Source of the DNA: Lachnospiraceae bacterium
GTDB lineage: Bacteria; Bacillota; Clostridia; Lachnospirales; Lachnospiraceae
DNA: 41,185 bases
Assembly (NCBI GenBank): GCA_028692395.1
Contig: JAQUXP010000034.1
Location: 1 to 41,185, forward strand
Direction of reading: 5' to 3'
In this document: positions 1 through 6,848 of the stretch, one piece after another
Layout of the letters: each line of letters opens with the position of its first letter
Position numbering within the stretch: the first letter of the stretch is position 1
Program-made: the position numbers and the translations under genes
The notes under the pieces: generated by a model
Database searches by the model: none
Seen by the model: only the letters and a program-made list of their open reading frames with translations
What the model was told of the DNA's origin: nothing

Positions 1-2
1 AG

Positions 3-98
3 GAACGAATACGAAAAGAGTGGGAGGAGCCAGAGTTTTCGCTGTATTTGTTGCGTCATTACAGACAAAATATGATAAAAGGGGTTAGGATTTTGTAG
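3..98 (+). CDS. Possible 3' end of a protein gene (partial)
   Basis: An open frame enters the window from the left on the plus strand and stops with TAG at 96-98. It gives 31 residues rich in E, R and Y, including the string EWEEPEFSLYLLRHYRQ, which looks like real protein rather than a random translation. The other plus frames stop early or look less protein-like. No family can be recognised from so few residues. If real, it converges on the minus-strand genes beyond the insertion sequence, with the disrupted terminator between them. Confidence 0.3.
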   Translation, partial: ERIRKEWEEPEFSLYLLRHYRQNMIKGVRIL

Positions 99-113
99 CG
101 AGATTAGAAGAAA

Positions 114-124
114 GAGCCGTCCAA
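114..124 (-). terminator. Left arm of an intrinsic terminator split by the IS
   Basis: The arm GAGCCGTCCAA lies just outside the insertion sequence. Its partner TTGGGCGGCTC lies at 1847-1857 on the other side. If the IS and one AAA target copy are removed, the two arms form an 11-bp hairpin with an AA loop, followed on the minus strand by TTTCTTCT. Almost the same hairpin stands intact at 5422-5442, which supports this reading. Confidence 0.6.
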
Positions 125-126
125 AA

Positions 127-151
127 TGGTGTGCTACCCGTCAAGAGGACA
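127..151 (+). repeat. IS left terminal inverted repeat
   Basis: It starts TGGTGTGCTACCCGTCAAG and continues to AGGACA. It matches the reverse complement of 1819-1843 at most positions if a one-base gap is allowed. This is the orfB-distal end that transposase would bind. Confidence 0.75.
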
Positions 152-172
152 ATAAAATATCATAAGTTTTTT

Positions 173-198
173 GCCGTCAGCCACGTTGTGGCTGGCGG
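173..198. terminator. Bidirectional intrinsic terminator at the end of the IS
   Basis: An 11-bp stem (CCGTCAGCCAC with GTGGCTGGCGG, one T-G wobble) closes a GTT loop. T-runs flank it on both strands: GGATTTTTAT on plus and GGCAAAAAAC read as TTTTTT on minus. It sits 5 bp past the orfB stop. It would end transposase mRNA and shield the element from incoming plus-strand transcription. Confidence 0.8.
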
Positions 199-202
199 AT
201 TT

Positions 203-1036
203 TTATGCTGCTAACATGTACTGGTTGTGATATGCCATTGGTGCCATTATGTTCAGTTTGCGTTGTAAACGTCGATTATTGTAATAGTCAATGTAATCTG
301 TTATAACAGACAACAGTTTCTCCCTTTCCGTAAAACGGTGTCCATAATACATTTCCCGTTTTAGAATTCCCCAAAACCCTTCCATAGGTCCATTGTCAAT
401 ACAACGTGCCACGCGGGACATGCTTTGTCTCATATGATGTTTTTTCAGCCGGGCGTGGAATTGTGCACTGGTATATTGAAACCCGCGATCACTATGGAAT
501 AAAGGGTGTGCATCTGGCTCTAGTTTCACGGCTTCATCGAAGGTATCCATGACCAGCGGGGTATCATTACGATTACTTATCTTATATGCGACGATTCTCC
601 GGTCATATAAGTCTAGAATTGCGCTCAAATACATCTTGTGAACCTCAATCCCAATATAATATTTGAATTCGGTTACATCCGTCAGCCATTTTTCGTTTGG
701 CGAATCTGCATGGAAATCCCGATTCAGATAGTTTTTCGCAACATGGTCTGGATTTCGGTCAGCCTTGGTACAGCCTTTGGGTTTCCATTTAATCGTGGAC
801 TGAATTCTCTCACTTCTGCATATCCGTAGAATACGCTTATCATTTGCCTGGATATCATGGCTCATTGCCAATTCATCTCGGATACGGCGATATCCCATGT
901 CTGGATGTTCCTCATGGATTCTTCGTACTTCCTCTGCAATCTGTCTGTTTCTGGCTTCGCGGCTGCTCACCGGATGCTTTAGCCATCGGTAATACGCTGA
1001 ACGGGTAATGCCCAGATAGGCGCAAAGGTTCTTCAC
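203..1036 (-). CDS. IS3-family transposase OrfB (catalytic subunit)
   Basis: The protein is a DDE integrase-core transposase. The visible order is an N-terminal HTH_21-like region (LGITRSAYYRWLK; the segment after it contains MGYRRIRDEL), then the rve core with the acidic triad in WLTDVTEF, FHSDRGFQYTS and MEGFWGILKREM. It ends in YYNNRRLQRKLNIMAPMAYH, typical of the IS150 group. The 277-residue product is counted from a GTG, but the frame stays open upstream through KAIKELSETKAYPV into orfA. The active product is therefore probably an OrfAB fusion made by -1 frameshifting. No damage is visible. Confidence 0.92.
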   Translation of the reverse strand: MKNLCAYLGITRSAYYRWLKHPVSSREARNRQIAEEVRRIHEEHPDMGYRRIRDELAMSHDIQANDKRILRICRSERIQSTIKWKPKGCTKADRNPDHVAKNYLNRDFHADSPNEKWLTDVTEFKYYIGIEVHKMYLSAILDLYDRRIVAYKISNRNDTPLVMDTFDEAVKLEPDAHPLFHSDRGFQYTSAQFHARLKKHHMRQSMSRVARCIDNGPMEGFWGILKREMYYGHRFTEREKLLSVITDYIDYYNNRRLQRKLNIMAPMAYHNQYMLAA

Positions 1037-1095
1037 AGGATACGCTTTGGTTTCAGACAGTTCTTTAATTGCTTTATATGTTGTAAGATGATGTA

Positions 1096-1785
1096 CTAGT
1101 GATAGTGCTCCCCCCTCCCCAGTTCTCTGACTTTTTTTAACAGGTCATTCTCCATTTGTAGATTTTTGTTCCTGCGCTCCAATTCCGCAATCTTATCCCG
1201 CAGTTCTTCTTCTGGGGTTCGACTGGGCCGTGAGCCAATGCGGCGGCCGCGGCGGTCGTCAAGACCAGCAGCCCCCATCTCTTCATATTTTTTCACCCAA
1301 TTACGAACTTGTTGATAGGAACAGCCATATTTAATAGCCGCTGCACCGTAATTCTTATCATTCTCCAAACACTCTTCCACAATCTCTAGTCGTTCTTCAA
1401 AAGTTGTATCCCTTGTTTTTTTCATAGATGCACCTCCGGTGGTTTCTCTTAAATTTCCACCATTATTATACACCTTAACCCATTGCCTGAGCTGGGACCG
1501 AGAACGAATCTGATATTTTTTACAGATATCATTCTGTGAACCCTCCCCATTGATATAATCTTGGACAGCATTTAGTTTTAATTCTTTAGAATACATTTGG
1601 TTTTTAGGCTGGTCAAGTAAGCCAGCAGGTCCTGACTCTTCATAAATGCGTATCCATGCAATGATGGTATCATTTGAACAATTACCTGAAATTCTGGCGG
1701 CTTCGTTGAGCCCGATTCTTTCTTTTAAATATCGCTCAACAACCTTAACTTTTTCAACTGGATTAATCTTACTTTTTCTGGACAT
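1096..1785 (-). CDS. IS3-family transposase OrfA (DNA-binding)
   Basis: This is the DNA-binding partner of OrfB, about 229 residues. The ATG at 1785 is chosen because it follows GGGGGTATTTCT and lies inside the IS; a longer frame to 1881 would cross the IS end into target DNA. Three helix-turn-helix-like units can be seen, around NEAARISGNCSNDTIIAWI, SQNDICKKYQIRSRSQLRQW and YGAAAIKYGCSYQQVRNWV. A leucine-zipper stretch follows (IAELERRNKNLQMENDLLKK). Many OrfA proteins have one or two such units, so this one is long. It ends at TAG, overlapping the open upstream part of the orfB frame. Confidence 0.88.
   Translation of the reverse strand: MSRKSKINPVEKVKVVERYLKERIGLNEAARISGNCSNDTIIAWIRIYEESGPAGLLDQPKNQMYSKELKLNAVQDYINGEGSQNDICKKYQIRSRSQLRQWVKVYNNGGNLRETTGGASMKKTRDTTFEERLEIVEECLENDKNYGAAAIKYGCSYQQVRNWVKKYEEMGAAGLDDRRGRRIGSRPSRTPEEELRDKIAELERRNKNLQMENDLLKKVRELGRGEHYH
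1132..1138 (-). other. Programmed -1 frameshift slippery site (A AAA AAA)
   Basis: On the minus strand orfA reads TTA AAA AAA GTC, giving a slippery heptamer A-AAA-AAA. A -1 slip here continues without a stop through GGA GCA CTA TCA into the orfB frame and on to KAIKELSETK. This is the usual way IS3 elements make the OrfAB transposase. A G-rich stretch (GGGGAGGGGGG) just downstream could help pausing. Confidence 0.75.
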
Positions 1786-1818
1786 AGAAATACCCCCAAG
1801 TAGATTTTTATATTTCAG

Positions 1819-1843
1819 TGTCCTACTTGAGGGTATCATATCA
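1819..1843 (-). repeat. IS right terminal inverted repeat
   Basis: On the minus strand it starts TGATATGATACCCTCAAG and continues to AGGACA, the imperfect partner of 127-151. It lies upstream of orfA and probably overlaps the transposase promoter. Confidence 0.75.
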
Positions 1844-1846
1844 AAA

Positions 1847-1857
1847 TTGGGCGGCTC
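1847..1857 (-). terminator. Right arm of the terminator split by the IS
   Basis: TTGGGCGGCTC, partner of GAGCCGTCCAA at 114-124. On the minus strand the tiny ORF ending at 1890 is followed 32 nt later by this arm, so the original hairpin probably ended the ligA/DUF5688 transcript. Confidence 0.6.
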
Positions 1858-1889
1858 AAAGTATTTAGATAACGGGGGCATGGTAGAAA

Positions 1890-1985
1890 TTACTTAAAAA
1901 AAGTGCATTTCTCATGAAATTCCTTGATAGCTGAGAGAATTGTATAGGGTGTAATTGTCTGAATAACAGCATAATTCTTTAACAT
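1890..1985 (-). CDS. Small conserved-looking ORF, 31 aa
   Basis: A 31-codon frame starts at ATG 1985 behind a good Shine-Dalgarno (AAAGGAG, 8 nt spacing) and ends in TAA. It begins MLKNYAVIQTITPYTIL and ends in ECF-like residues HEKCTFFK. No domain is recognised. The strong ribosome site and the place between DUF5688 and the terminator suggest it is translated. Although the IS sits only 47 bp away, the stop codon precedes it, so the IS does not truncate this frame. Confidence 0.45.
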   Translation of the reverse strand: MLKNYAVIQTITPYTILSAIKEFHEKCTFFK

Positions 1986-2054
1986 AGTATCAGTCTCCTT
2001 TCAGATTGGAAGGCTGTATGTAACAGAGCAGCAATATCCTGTGGGTAATGCGCA

Positions 2055-2936
2055 TCAAGCCAGCTCAAGCGTTTCCTTTTGCAGGTCATAATAGTATGGA
2101 TGGTCTGCCAAAACTTCGTCAGGGTCAACAACCTTCTCATTGATTGAACAAATCATATACTTTAAATATGCTCCATTTTCCACCTTGCTTTTGGGAAGGA
2201 TGATGCATTCATGGGTACTGCTTGGTATTACGTACAAGCTTTCACCGAACTGGCAGCTCAACTGCTTTAAAATGTTATCATACAGGATACATCCCGCCCC
2301 CAAATTATTGTAAGTGTTGGAAAGGATAAGCATTCCCAAATCAATATTCTGGGTAGCAAGTTCTTCATCTATTTTGCCAATAACATCGGATATAGGTTGG
2401 ATACTTGCGGGGAGTAATTTGGGTGTGTTTTCCTTGGCACAGGAATACAATGTGTCCAAATCTATCCCCCATATTGCAAGATGCCTATTTTTTATTGGCA
2501 TGGAAGCAACGCTTTTATTATTTATTTCCAACAACAGGTAAAATACAATTGCAAGGTCAAGAAAAGGGATATGGGGAATTCTTTTTAACAGATCTTTATT
2601 CTGTTCATAATTGATGATCTTGTAGACAATTTGATTTTTTACGTTTTCTAAATTAAATAGCGGATCTATATTTGCGTTTTGCAAAGACGGGATTTTGTAT
2701 ACAGGATAGAGATTCTTGCAAATATCCGGAATGGATATTCCGTTTTTATAATCCCGATATGCATCTTCTAAATAAATAGAGGTGGCAGTATTGCTGCATG
2801 GAACCTGAAAAGAAAGACCTCTGCATAGTGTATTGTTATTTTTCCGCGTTTCAACAGGTGTAATGTTTATCTTTGTTTCAAATTTCGTTTCTAAAAATTC
2901 TTTTATTGTAGTTTCAAAATCTTTATAATTCATCAT
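2055..2936 (-). CDS. DUF5688 family protein
   Basis: About 293 residues, probably cytoplasmic with no signal peptide. The opening MNYKDFETTIKEFLE, the central region with IPHIPFLDLAIVFYLLLE, and a C-terminal part with GAGCILYDNILKQL, IIPSSTHECIILP-like text and a PDEVLADHPYYYD ending resemble the DUF5688 proteins common in Clostridia mobile elements. Their biochemical role is unknown. The start is placed at ATG 2936 (second ATG at 2933) because GGAGGAATATACT precedes it; the open frame up to 3011 lacks a ribosome site. It follows ligA in the same direction, about 120 bp downstream, and probably shares its transcript. Confidence 0.7.
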   Translation of the reverse strand: MMNYKDFETTIKEFLETKFETKINITPVETRKNNNTLCRGLSFQVPCSNTATSIYLEDAYRDYKNGISIPDICKNLYPVYKIPSLQNANIDPLFNLENVKNQIVYKIINYEQNKDLLKRIPHIPFLDLAIVFYLLLEINNKSVASMPIKNRHLAIWGIDLDTLYSCAKENTPKLLPASIQPISDVIGKIDEELATQNIDLGMLILSNTYNNLGAGCILYDNILKQLSCQFGESLYVIPSSTHECIILPKSKVENGAYLKYMICSINEKVVDPDEVLADHPYYYDLQKETLELA

Positions 2937-3057
2937 AGTATATTCCTCCGGAAATGTATTATTATTTTCTTCTTGTATAACGACAAATGAAAGGGAAAAA
3001 GTGCAGTACACCTTTCCCAGTTCTTTAATGGCTCATTTGATTTTTCTTCCAGGTTCA

Positions 3058-5067
3058 TTAAGCAATCATATCCAGGAATTCCTGTTCGCTTAAGACTTTG
3101 ACTCCAAGGCTCTGGGCTTTAGTCAGCTTGCTGCCGGCTTTTTCACCGCAGATCAGGTAGTCAGTTTTTTTAGATACAGAGCTTCCGGGTTTTGCTCCAA
3201 GCTCCAGAATCTTATCGTTAATTCCATCTCTGGTAAAACTCTCAAGTTTTCCAGTGGCAACGATGGTGCAGTCCTTGAATGGGCTGATAGATTCTGTGAG
3301 TTCGATAGTTTCCATTGTTTTATTTTCCATATTCATTTCCATTTGTAATTCCCTCCATAAGTTTAAATTGTCTTCATCTGCAAACCATGTGTGCAGGTTG
3401 TCATTCAGTGTTTCTCCGAAGTCTTCCAGAATCGTAAAATCATAATTATCCAGTGCAGCTTCCTCAAAGGCATCTAAGCTGCCTTTGAATACGCCATCCA
3501 ATATTCTGCTTTTGGTACGTCCGATCATAGGAATATCCATGGATACCAGATAGCGTACAAACGTAGTCTGCCGACTATTTTCTATTGCAGCGTGGAGTCT
3601 TTCATAGGATTTTTCACCATATCCATCGAGGGCGATAATCTCATCCCGATAATCCTCCAGATGATAGATGTCCTGGAAACTTTTTAAGTACCCAAGTTCC
3701 AGAAAACGCTCCAAAGTAGCACCGGAGAGCCCTTCAATGTTCATCGCCTTTTTGCTTGCAAAGTGTTCAAATCTTCTAGCAATCTGGCTGTCGCACTGCG
3801 CGTTGTCACAGTGAACGGTTTCTACCATTTTTCCGCTGCTGGTTCTGCGTTCATAGATTCTTGTATGAGAGCCGCAGCAGGGACAGATAGCAGGATGGCA
3901 GTCCTTGTAGTCTCCTTTGTCCAGATTTTCTTCAATGTGAGGAATAATCATGTTCCGTTTGGATACCATGATGCGGCATCCGGGAACTAGTTCCAGATTT
4001 TTGATGAAAGAGAGGTTGTGGAGAGAGGCTCTGGATACATCGCAGCCGTCAATCTCTACAGTATCAAAGACTCCAACAGGAGCGATTTCACCAAACCTTG
4101 TGGGTGTCCATTCAATTTTTCTCAGAACTGTTTCATAGAGTTCGTCTTCAAACTTGTAAGCAAGCCCGTCTTTATAGTGATGACCAGTCTGTCCACAGCT
4201 TCTGGAATGACTTAGGCTGTTATAGATGATTACGGTGCCATCGTAAGGAAGGCTTCGATTTTCAGCAGTAGTTTTTAAATCATTAATGGCTTTCTGAAGA
4301 TTTTGTGCAGTGATAGAAGAAAACTGATTCAGCGGAATAACCGGGCAGGAGTCAAAACCCTGCATGCTTAAACGGCAAAGCCGGATCAATCTGCTGTCAC
4401 CGCCTGGTTCTTCATCCATGCCCTCTAATACATGAAAGGGGATGAAGTGAACGCAGCGTTTGGCACAGGTTTCCGGGTCCAATGCTCTGACAGAGCCGGA
4501 AGCCAGATTGCGGACATTCTTATAAGGTTTTCCATTGCTGTCACGCAGGGTGAGCCTCAATCTTTCAAAGTCTTTCTTGTGGATAATGGATTCCCCTGTG
4601 ATTACCAGACGCTTCTGATAAGGAATGGTAAGCGGAACATTGTGATAAGCAGGAATATTATGGGTAATATCTTCACCGACCTCACCATCCCCGCGGGTAG
4701 AAGCCTGTACAAGCGTTCCATTTTCATAGACGAGCTTGGTGGTCAGTCCATCCAGTTTCAGCATAAGCAGAGCATCCTGGATTCCAATAAAGGATATAAT
4801 TTTGGGAAGCTGCTTTGTTTTGTCCAGAGACAGTAGTGGTGTAGGGTGCGTGATCTTCTTTAATTCACTGACCGGATAATAGCCAACAGTCTGAGTGGGA
4901 GAAGCGGATAATAAAAACCCGGTTTCTACCTCCAGACTTGCCAGTTCATCATAGAGCCGGTCATATTCTGCATCTGTAATGGCAGGTGCATTTAGATTGT
5001 AATAGGCATTACGGTGCTCATTGAGCAGGGATACCAGTTCTTTGATACGGTTTACTTTGTTTGTCAT
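3058..5067 (-). CDS. ligA: NAD-dependent DNA ligase LigA (accessory copy)
   Basis: The enzyme seals nicks in DNA using NAD+. At 669 residues it is full length. In order: the N-terminal Ia domain that binds NAD (AYYNLNAPAITDAEYDRLYDEL), the adenylation domain with catalytic Lys104 in KLDG and the following STRGDG motif, an OB fold, a four-Cys zinc finger (CPCCG with CDNAQC), helix-hairpin-helix repeats and a C-terminal BRCT domain ending at the stop. The start has AAAGGAG seven bases upstream. It sits in an element operon with its own promoter and two leader terminators rather than among chromosomal DNA metabolism genes. It is therefore probably an element-borne second ligase acting on transferred or replicating element DNA. 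Confidence 0.93.
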   Translation of the reverse strand: MTNKVNRIKELVSLLNEHRNAYYNLNAPAITDAEYDRLYDELASLEVETGFLLSASPTQTVGYYPVSELKKITHPTPLLSLDKTKQLPKIISFIGIQDALLMLKLDGLTTKLVYENGTLVQASTRGDGEVGEDITHNIPAYHNVPLTIPYQKRLVITGESIIHKKDFERLRLTLRDSNGKPYKNVRNLASGSVRALDPETCAKRCVHFIPFHVLEGMDEEPGGDSRLIRLCRLSMQGFDSCPVIPLNQFSSITAQNLQKAINDLKTTAENRSLPYDGTVIIYNSLSHSRSCGQTGHHYKDGLAYKFEDELYETVLRKIEWTPTRFGEIAPVGVFDTVEIDGCDVSRASLHNLSFIKNLELVPGCRIMVSKRNMIIPHIEENLDKGDYKDCHPAICPCCGSHTRIYERRTSSGKMVETVHCDNAQCDSQIARRFEHFASKKAMNIEGLSGATLERFLELGYLKSFQDIYHLEDYRDEIIALDGYGEKSYERLHAAIENSRQTTFVRYLVSMDIPMIGRTKSRILDGVFKGSLDAFEEAALDNYDFTILEDFGETLNDNLHTWFADEDNLNLWRELQMEMNMENKTMETIELTESISPFKDCTIVATGKLESFTRDGINDKILELGAKPGSSVSKKTDYLICGEKAGSKLTKAQSLGVKVLSEQEFLDMIA

Positions 5068-5154
5068 TCGTGTGACTCCTTTCTTTGTGTGGTGTCTTTC
5101 CGGAGTATTTTGGATATCAATCCTCCCTTCTTTGCAAATTTAGGCATAAAAAAA

Positions 5155-5181
5155 GAGAATGATACAAAAATGTTCATTCTC
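5155..5181 (-). terminator. Leader terminator 2 upstream of ligA
   Basis: On the minus strand a stem GAGAATGA..TCATTCTC with an A/T-rich loop is followed by seven T. It lies between the ligA promoter (5322-5350) and the ligA start, so transcription must pass it to reach ligA. Confidence 0.75.
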
Positions 5182-5212
5182 CATAGTGCTGCAGGTTCCT
5201 ACAAAATAAAAA

Positions 5213-5255
5213 AGCCAGAAGTGCCTGCCACGTAGGGCAAAGCAAACTCCTGACT
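5213..5255 (-). terminator. Leader terminator 1 upstream of ligA
   Basis: On the minus strand AGTCAGGAGT pairs with ACTTCTGGCT over 10 bp (two wobbles), with an inner GC-rich part, and is followed by TTTTTTATTTT. It is the first of two terminators in tandem in the ligA leader. Confidence 0.65.
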
Positions 5256-5283
5256 AAAATACAAACCTAAACTGCATGTGAAA

Positions 5284-5421
5284 TATCCATTCCGGATGAC
5301 ACAAATAATAATTACATAATCATCATAACACTAGATATAGAATAAGTCAAATTAGAATACTATATGTAGTACAGATATATTAGCGAAATACATTATATAG
5401 TGGAGGAGGTGCAACTAAAAA
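5284..5421 (-). promoter_or_regulatory. ligA promoter and leader region
   Basis: On the minus strand TTGACT (5345-5350) and TATGAT (5322-5327) are exactly 17 bp apart, a good sigma-A promoter. The spacer CTATATCTAGTG resembles the ssb promoter spacer CTATATATTGTG. The early transcript also shares words with the ssb leader (ATGGAT, then CACATGC.GTTTA). Together with the two terminators, this fills the 373-bp gap between 5068 and 5440; no gene is seen there. Confidence 0.7.
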
Positions 5422-5442
5422 GAGCCGTCCAATGGGCGGCTC
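5417..5442 (-). terminator. Intrinsic terminator ending the ssb-moxR operon
   Basis: On the minus strand GAGCCGCCC pairs with GGACGGCTC around an ATT loop, followed by TTTTTAG. The hairpin overlaps the stop codon of the 188-residue gene. It is nearly the same as the terminator that the IS interrupts near 114-1857. Confidence 0.85.
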
Positions 5443-6007
5443 AAGCAATCTCGCTTTCTGCCGGAGCATTGCCGGCAATTGTATTTTCTGGTTTTATGAA
5501 GATCAGAAGCTTGCCGTAAAGATCAAGCTCATGATAGATCCATTCACTATTTTTATAAATGCATTTTGACAGAGTATTGTAGATGATGGGTTCCCTTTCC
5601 ATATCAGATAGATCGGCTACGAGGCAGGTCTTTAAGTTGATATAAGGCTCCAACACATCTATTAAAAGGGCACGAAGCTGCAGTGCCAGCTGATGTAAAA
5701 TAGTCACATCATAGGTTCTGGAGATGCTTCGCCCCATTTCCTTCAGTAAGCCTGAGTTTTCAATCGCCTGATTTATGGCCATGCACTGTTTATCAATGGA
5801 TACATCCGGGTTGATAAGAAGACCGCTTAGAGCAACGGCCTTTACATAAGCGGTTGCAGTCTGATTCACTCTGGCCAGAAGCTCATAATAAGGTTTCCGG
5901 TAATGCGTATGAAGAAGTTCCCTGCCTACGTGCTCGCGGTTTTTCTTTAGGAAGGAAAGCAACGTTTGAAGGCTGCTTCCCAGTTCTTCCTGTTTTGTCA
6001 CGCACAC
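5441..6007 (-). CDS. Hypothetical protein, 188 aa
   Basis: No family is recognised. The protein looks soluble and mostly helical: no signal peptide, no long hydrophobic run, and many Leu/Ile-rich amphipathic segments such as TVLHQLALQLRALLIDVLEPY-like text in the middle. It is the last gene of the ssb-to-here operon. Its start overlaps the stop of the preceding 82-residue gene by 10 bases (ATG 6007; a GTG at 5998 is the alternative), which implies translational coupling. The terminator begins inside its stop codon. It is likely an accessory element protein, but nothing in the sequence gives a function. Confidence 0.7.
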   Translation of the reverse strand: MCVTKQEELGSSLQTLLSFLKKNREHVGRELLHTHYRKPYYELLARVNQTATAYVKAVALSGLLINPDVSIDKQCMAINQAIENSGLLKEMGRSISRTYDVTILHQLALQLRALLIDVLEPYINLKTCLVADLSDMEREPIIYNTLSKCIYKNSEWIYHELDLYGKLLIFIKPENTIAGNAPAESEIA

Positions 6008-6246
6008 ATCACCTCTGTTCTGGCAGGAACTCTTGCGTAGCTGAGACTGTAAATGGTATTGCAGGTCTCAAAGATGATTCTAGATTCAGAAACTTCTAAA
6101 ATCTGCTTTACAAGAGAAGTCGTAATGGACTGGCCTGCAACGCAAATCCAGGCACGTTCTCCAATCCGCAGTGGGAGGGAGAGGTGTCCGGTTAAGGCAA
6201 TCCGTTTCTTCGGGGCATTGATATAGTAAATTCGTTCTTTAGTCAT
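5998..6246 (-). CDS. Hypothetical protein, 82 aa
   Basis: A small beta-rich protein opening MTKERIYYINAPKKRIALTG with no recognised family. It contains LRIGERAWICVAGQSITTS and ends RTEVMCA. It has a strong ribosome site (AAAGGATGG just before the ATG) and overlaps the next gene. It lies 14 bp after the AbrB-type gene, in the same transcript. The size and strand pattern could fit a small DNA- or RNA-binding barrel, but that is a guess. Confidence 0.65.
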   Translation of the reverse strand: MTKERIYYINAPKKRIALTGHLSLPLRIGERAWICVAGQSITTSLVKQILEVSESRIIFETCNTIYSLSYARVPARTEVMCA

Positions 6247-6260
6247 AATCCATCCTTTCT

Positions 6261-6788
6261 TTACTCGGGTAGTTTCTTACCGAACATGGCAGCTACTAAT
6301 TTGGCACTGCCGTAATCCATTGGTGTGTATTCCCTGTTGCGCCTTTGAAACAACACTAGTGCCATAGATGGCTTGGCACAATTCTCCTGAACAATGTGGA
6401 AAATGGCTGCAACAGGAACTTTTTTTGCTGCAACTGCGTATATGACTTCAGAGGGAGAGAATATGTGATCTTCTCCTTTTTTGACATAGGCAGACAGCTC
6501 ATCATTGATATGAGCATCTTTTTGGAGACAACAGCCTTTTGATGCAATGATACAGTCCGGATCACAGATCATAGCATCGCAGGCAAGAATCCGGGAAAGT
6601 ATATCTAAAAAATCCATTGCCTGTTTTTGTATGGAGAGATAGGGGCTGCATTTTCTAAGGTGTATCGCATCTCCGTCAAAATACAGCTCAAAGGTTGTTT
6701 CACCCTGGATTTGCAAGGCGCTGCGTATCTCATGTGGGATGCGGATGCGTCCGTAGGTGTCCATATTTCTAAGGGTTGCAAGTTTCAT
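6261..6788 (-). CDS. AbrB/SpoVT-type transcriptional regulator
   Basis: About 175 residues. The N-terminal 45 residues form a swapped-hairpin AbrB/MazE DNA-binding domain: LRNMDTYGRIRIPHEIRSAL, then FELYFDGDAIHLRKC. The rest has Cys-rich strands (LACDAMICDPDCIIASKGC) resembling the sensory C-terminal half of SpoVT-like proteins. The start is ATG 6788 because GGAAAGGA lies just upstream and the AbrB fold begins there; the extra 16 codons of the longer frame run through the ribosome site. It probably binds element promoters and tunes the operon or host transition-state genes. Confidence 0.8.
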   Translation of the reverse strand: MKLATLRNMDTYGRIRIPHEIRSALQIQGETTFELYFDGDAIHLRKCSPYLSIQKQAMDFLDILSRILACDAMICDPDCIIASKGCCLQKDAHINDELSAYVKKGEDHIFSPSEVIYAVAAKKVPVAAIFHIVQENCAKPSMALVLFQRRNREYTPMDYGSAKLVAAMFGKKLPE

Positions 6789-6848
6789 AGTATTCCTTTC
6801 CATCCAGAGAGGGAAGCAGCGACTGCCGCCTCCCATCTGAATATGTTT

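Larger units (their letters stand above)
127..1843 (-). mobile_element. Complete IS3-family insertion sequence, IS150 group
   Basis: The element is about 1717 bp with overlapping orfA and orfB on the minus strand. Both ends begin 5'-TG, the IS3-family hallmark, and carry imperfect inverted repeats of about 25 bp (127-151 and 1819-1843) sharing the core TACCC..TCAAG..AGGACA. The triplet AAA flanks both ends (124-126 and 1844-1846), matching the 3-bp target duplication typical of the group. OrfB has the DDE residues and a -1 frameshift site is present, so the element looks intact. The ends could also be drawn at 114 and 1857, again with AAA flanks, but then they would not start with TG. Confidence 0.85.

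Noticed and set aside
638-829. Plus-strand ORF inside the IS
   Set aside because: It is antisense to the DDE core of OrfB, with no ribosome site and no protein-like pattern.
1890-1985. The 31-aa ORF as a gene truncated by the IS
   Set aside because: Its stop codon lies before the IS end and before the terminator arm, so the IS did not create the stop.
4432-4836. 134-codon plus-strand ORF inside ligA
   Set aside because: It lies antisense to the conserved adenylation domain; ligA explains the codon pattern.
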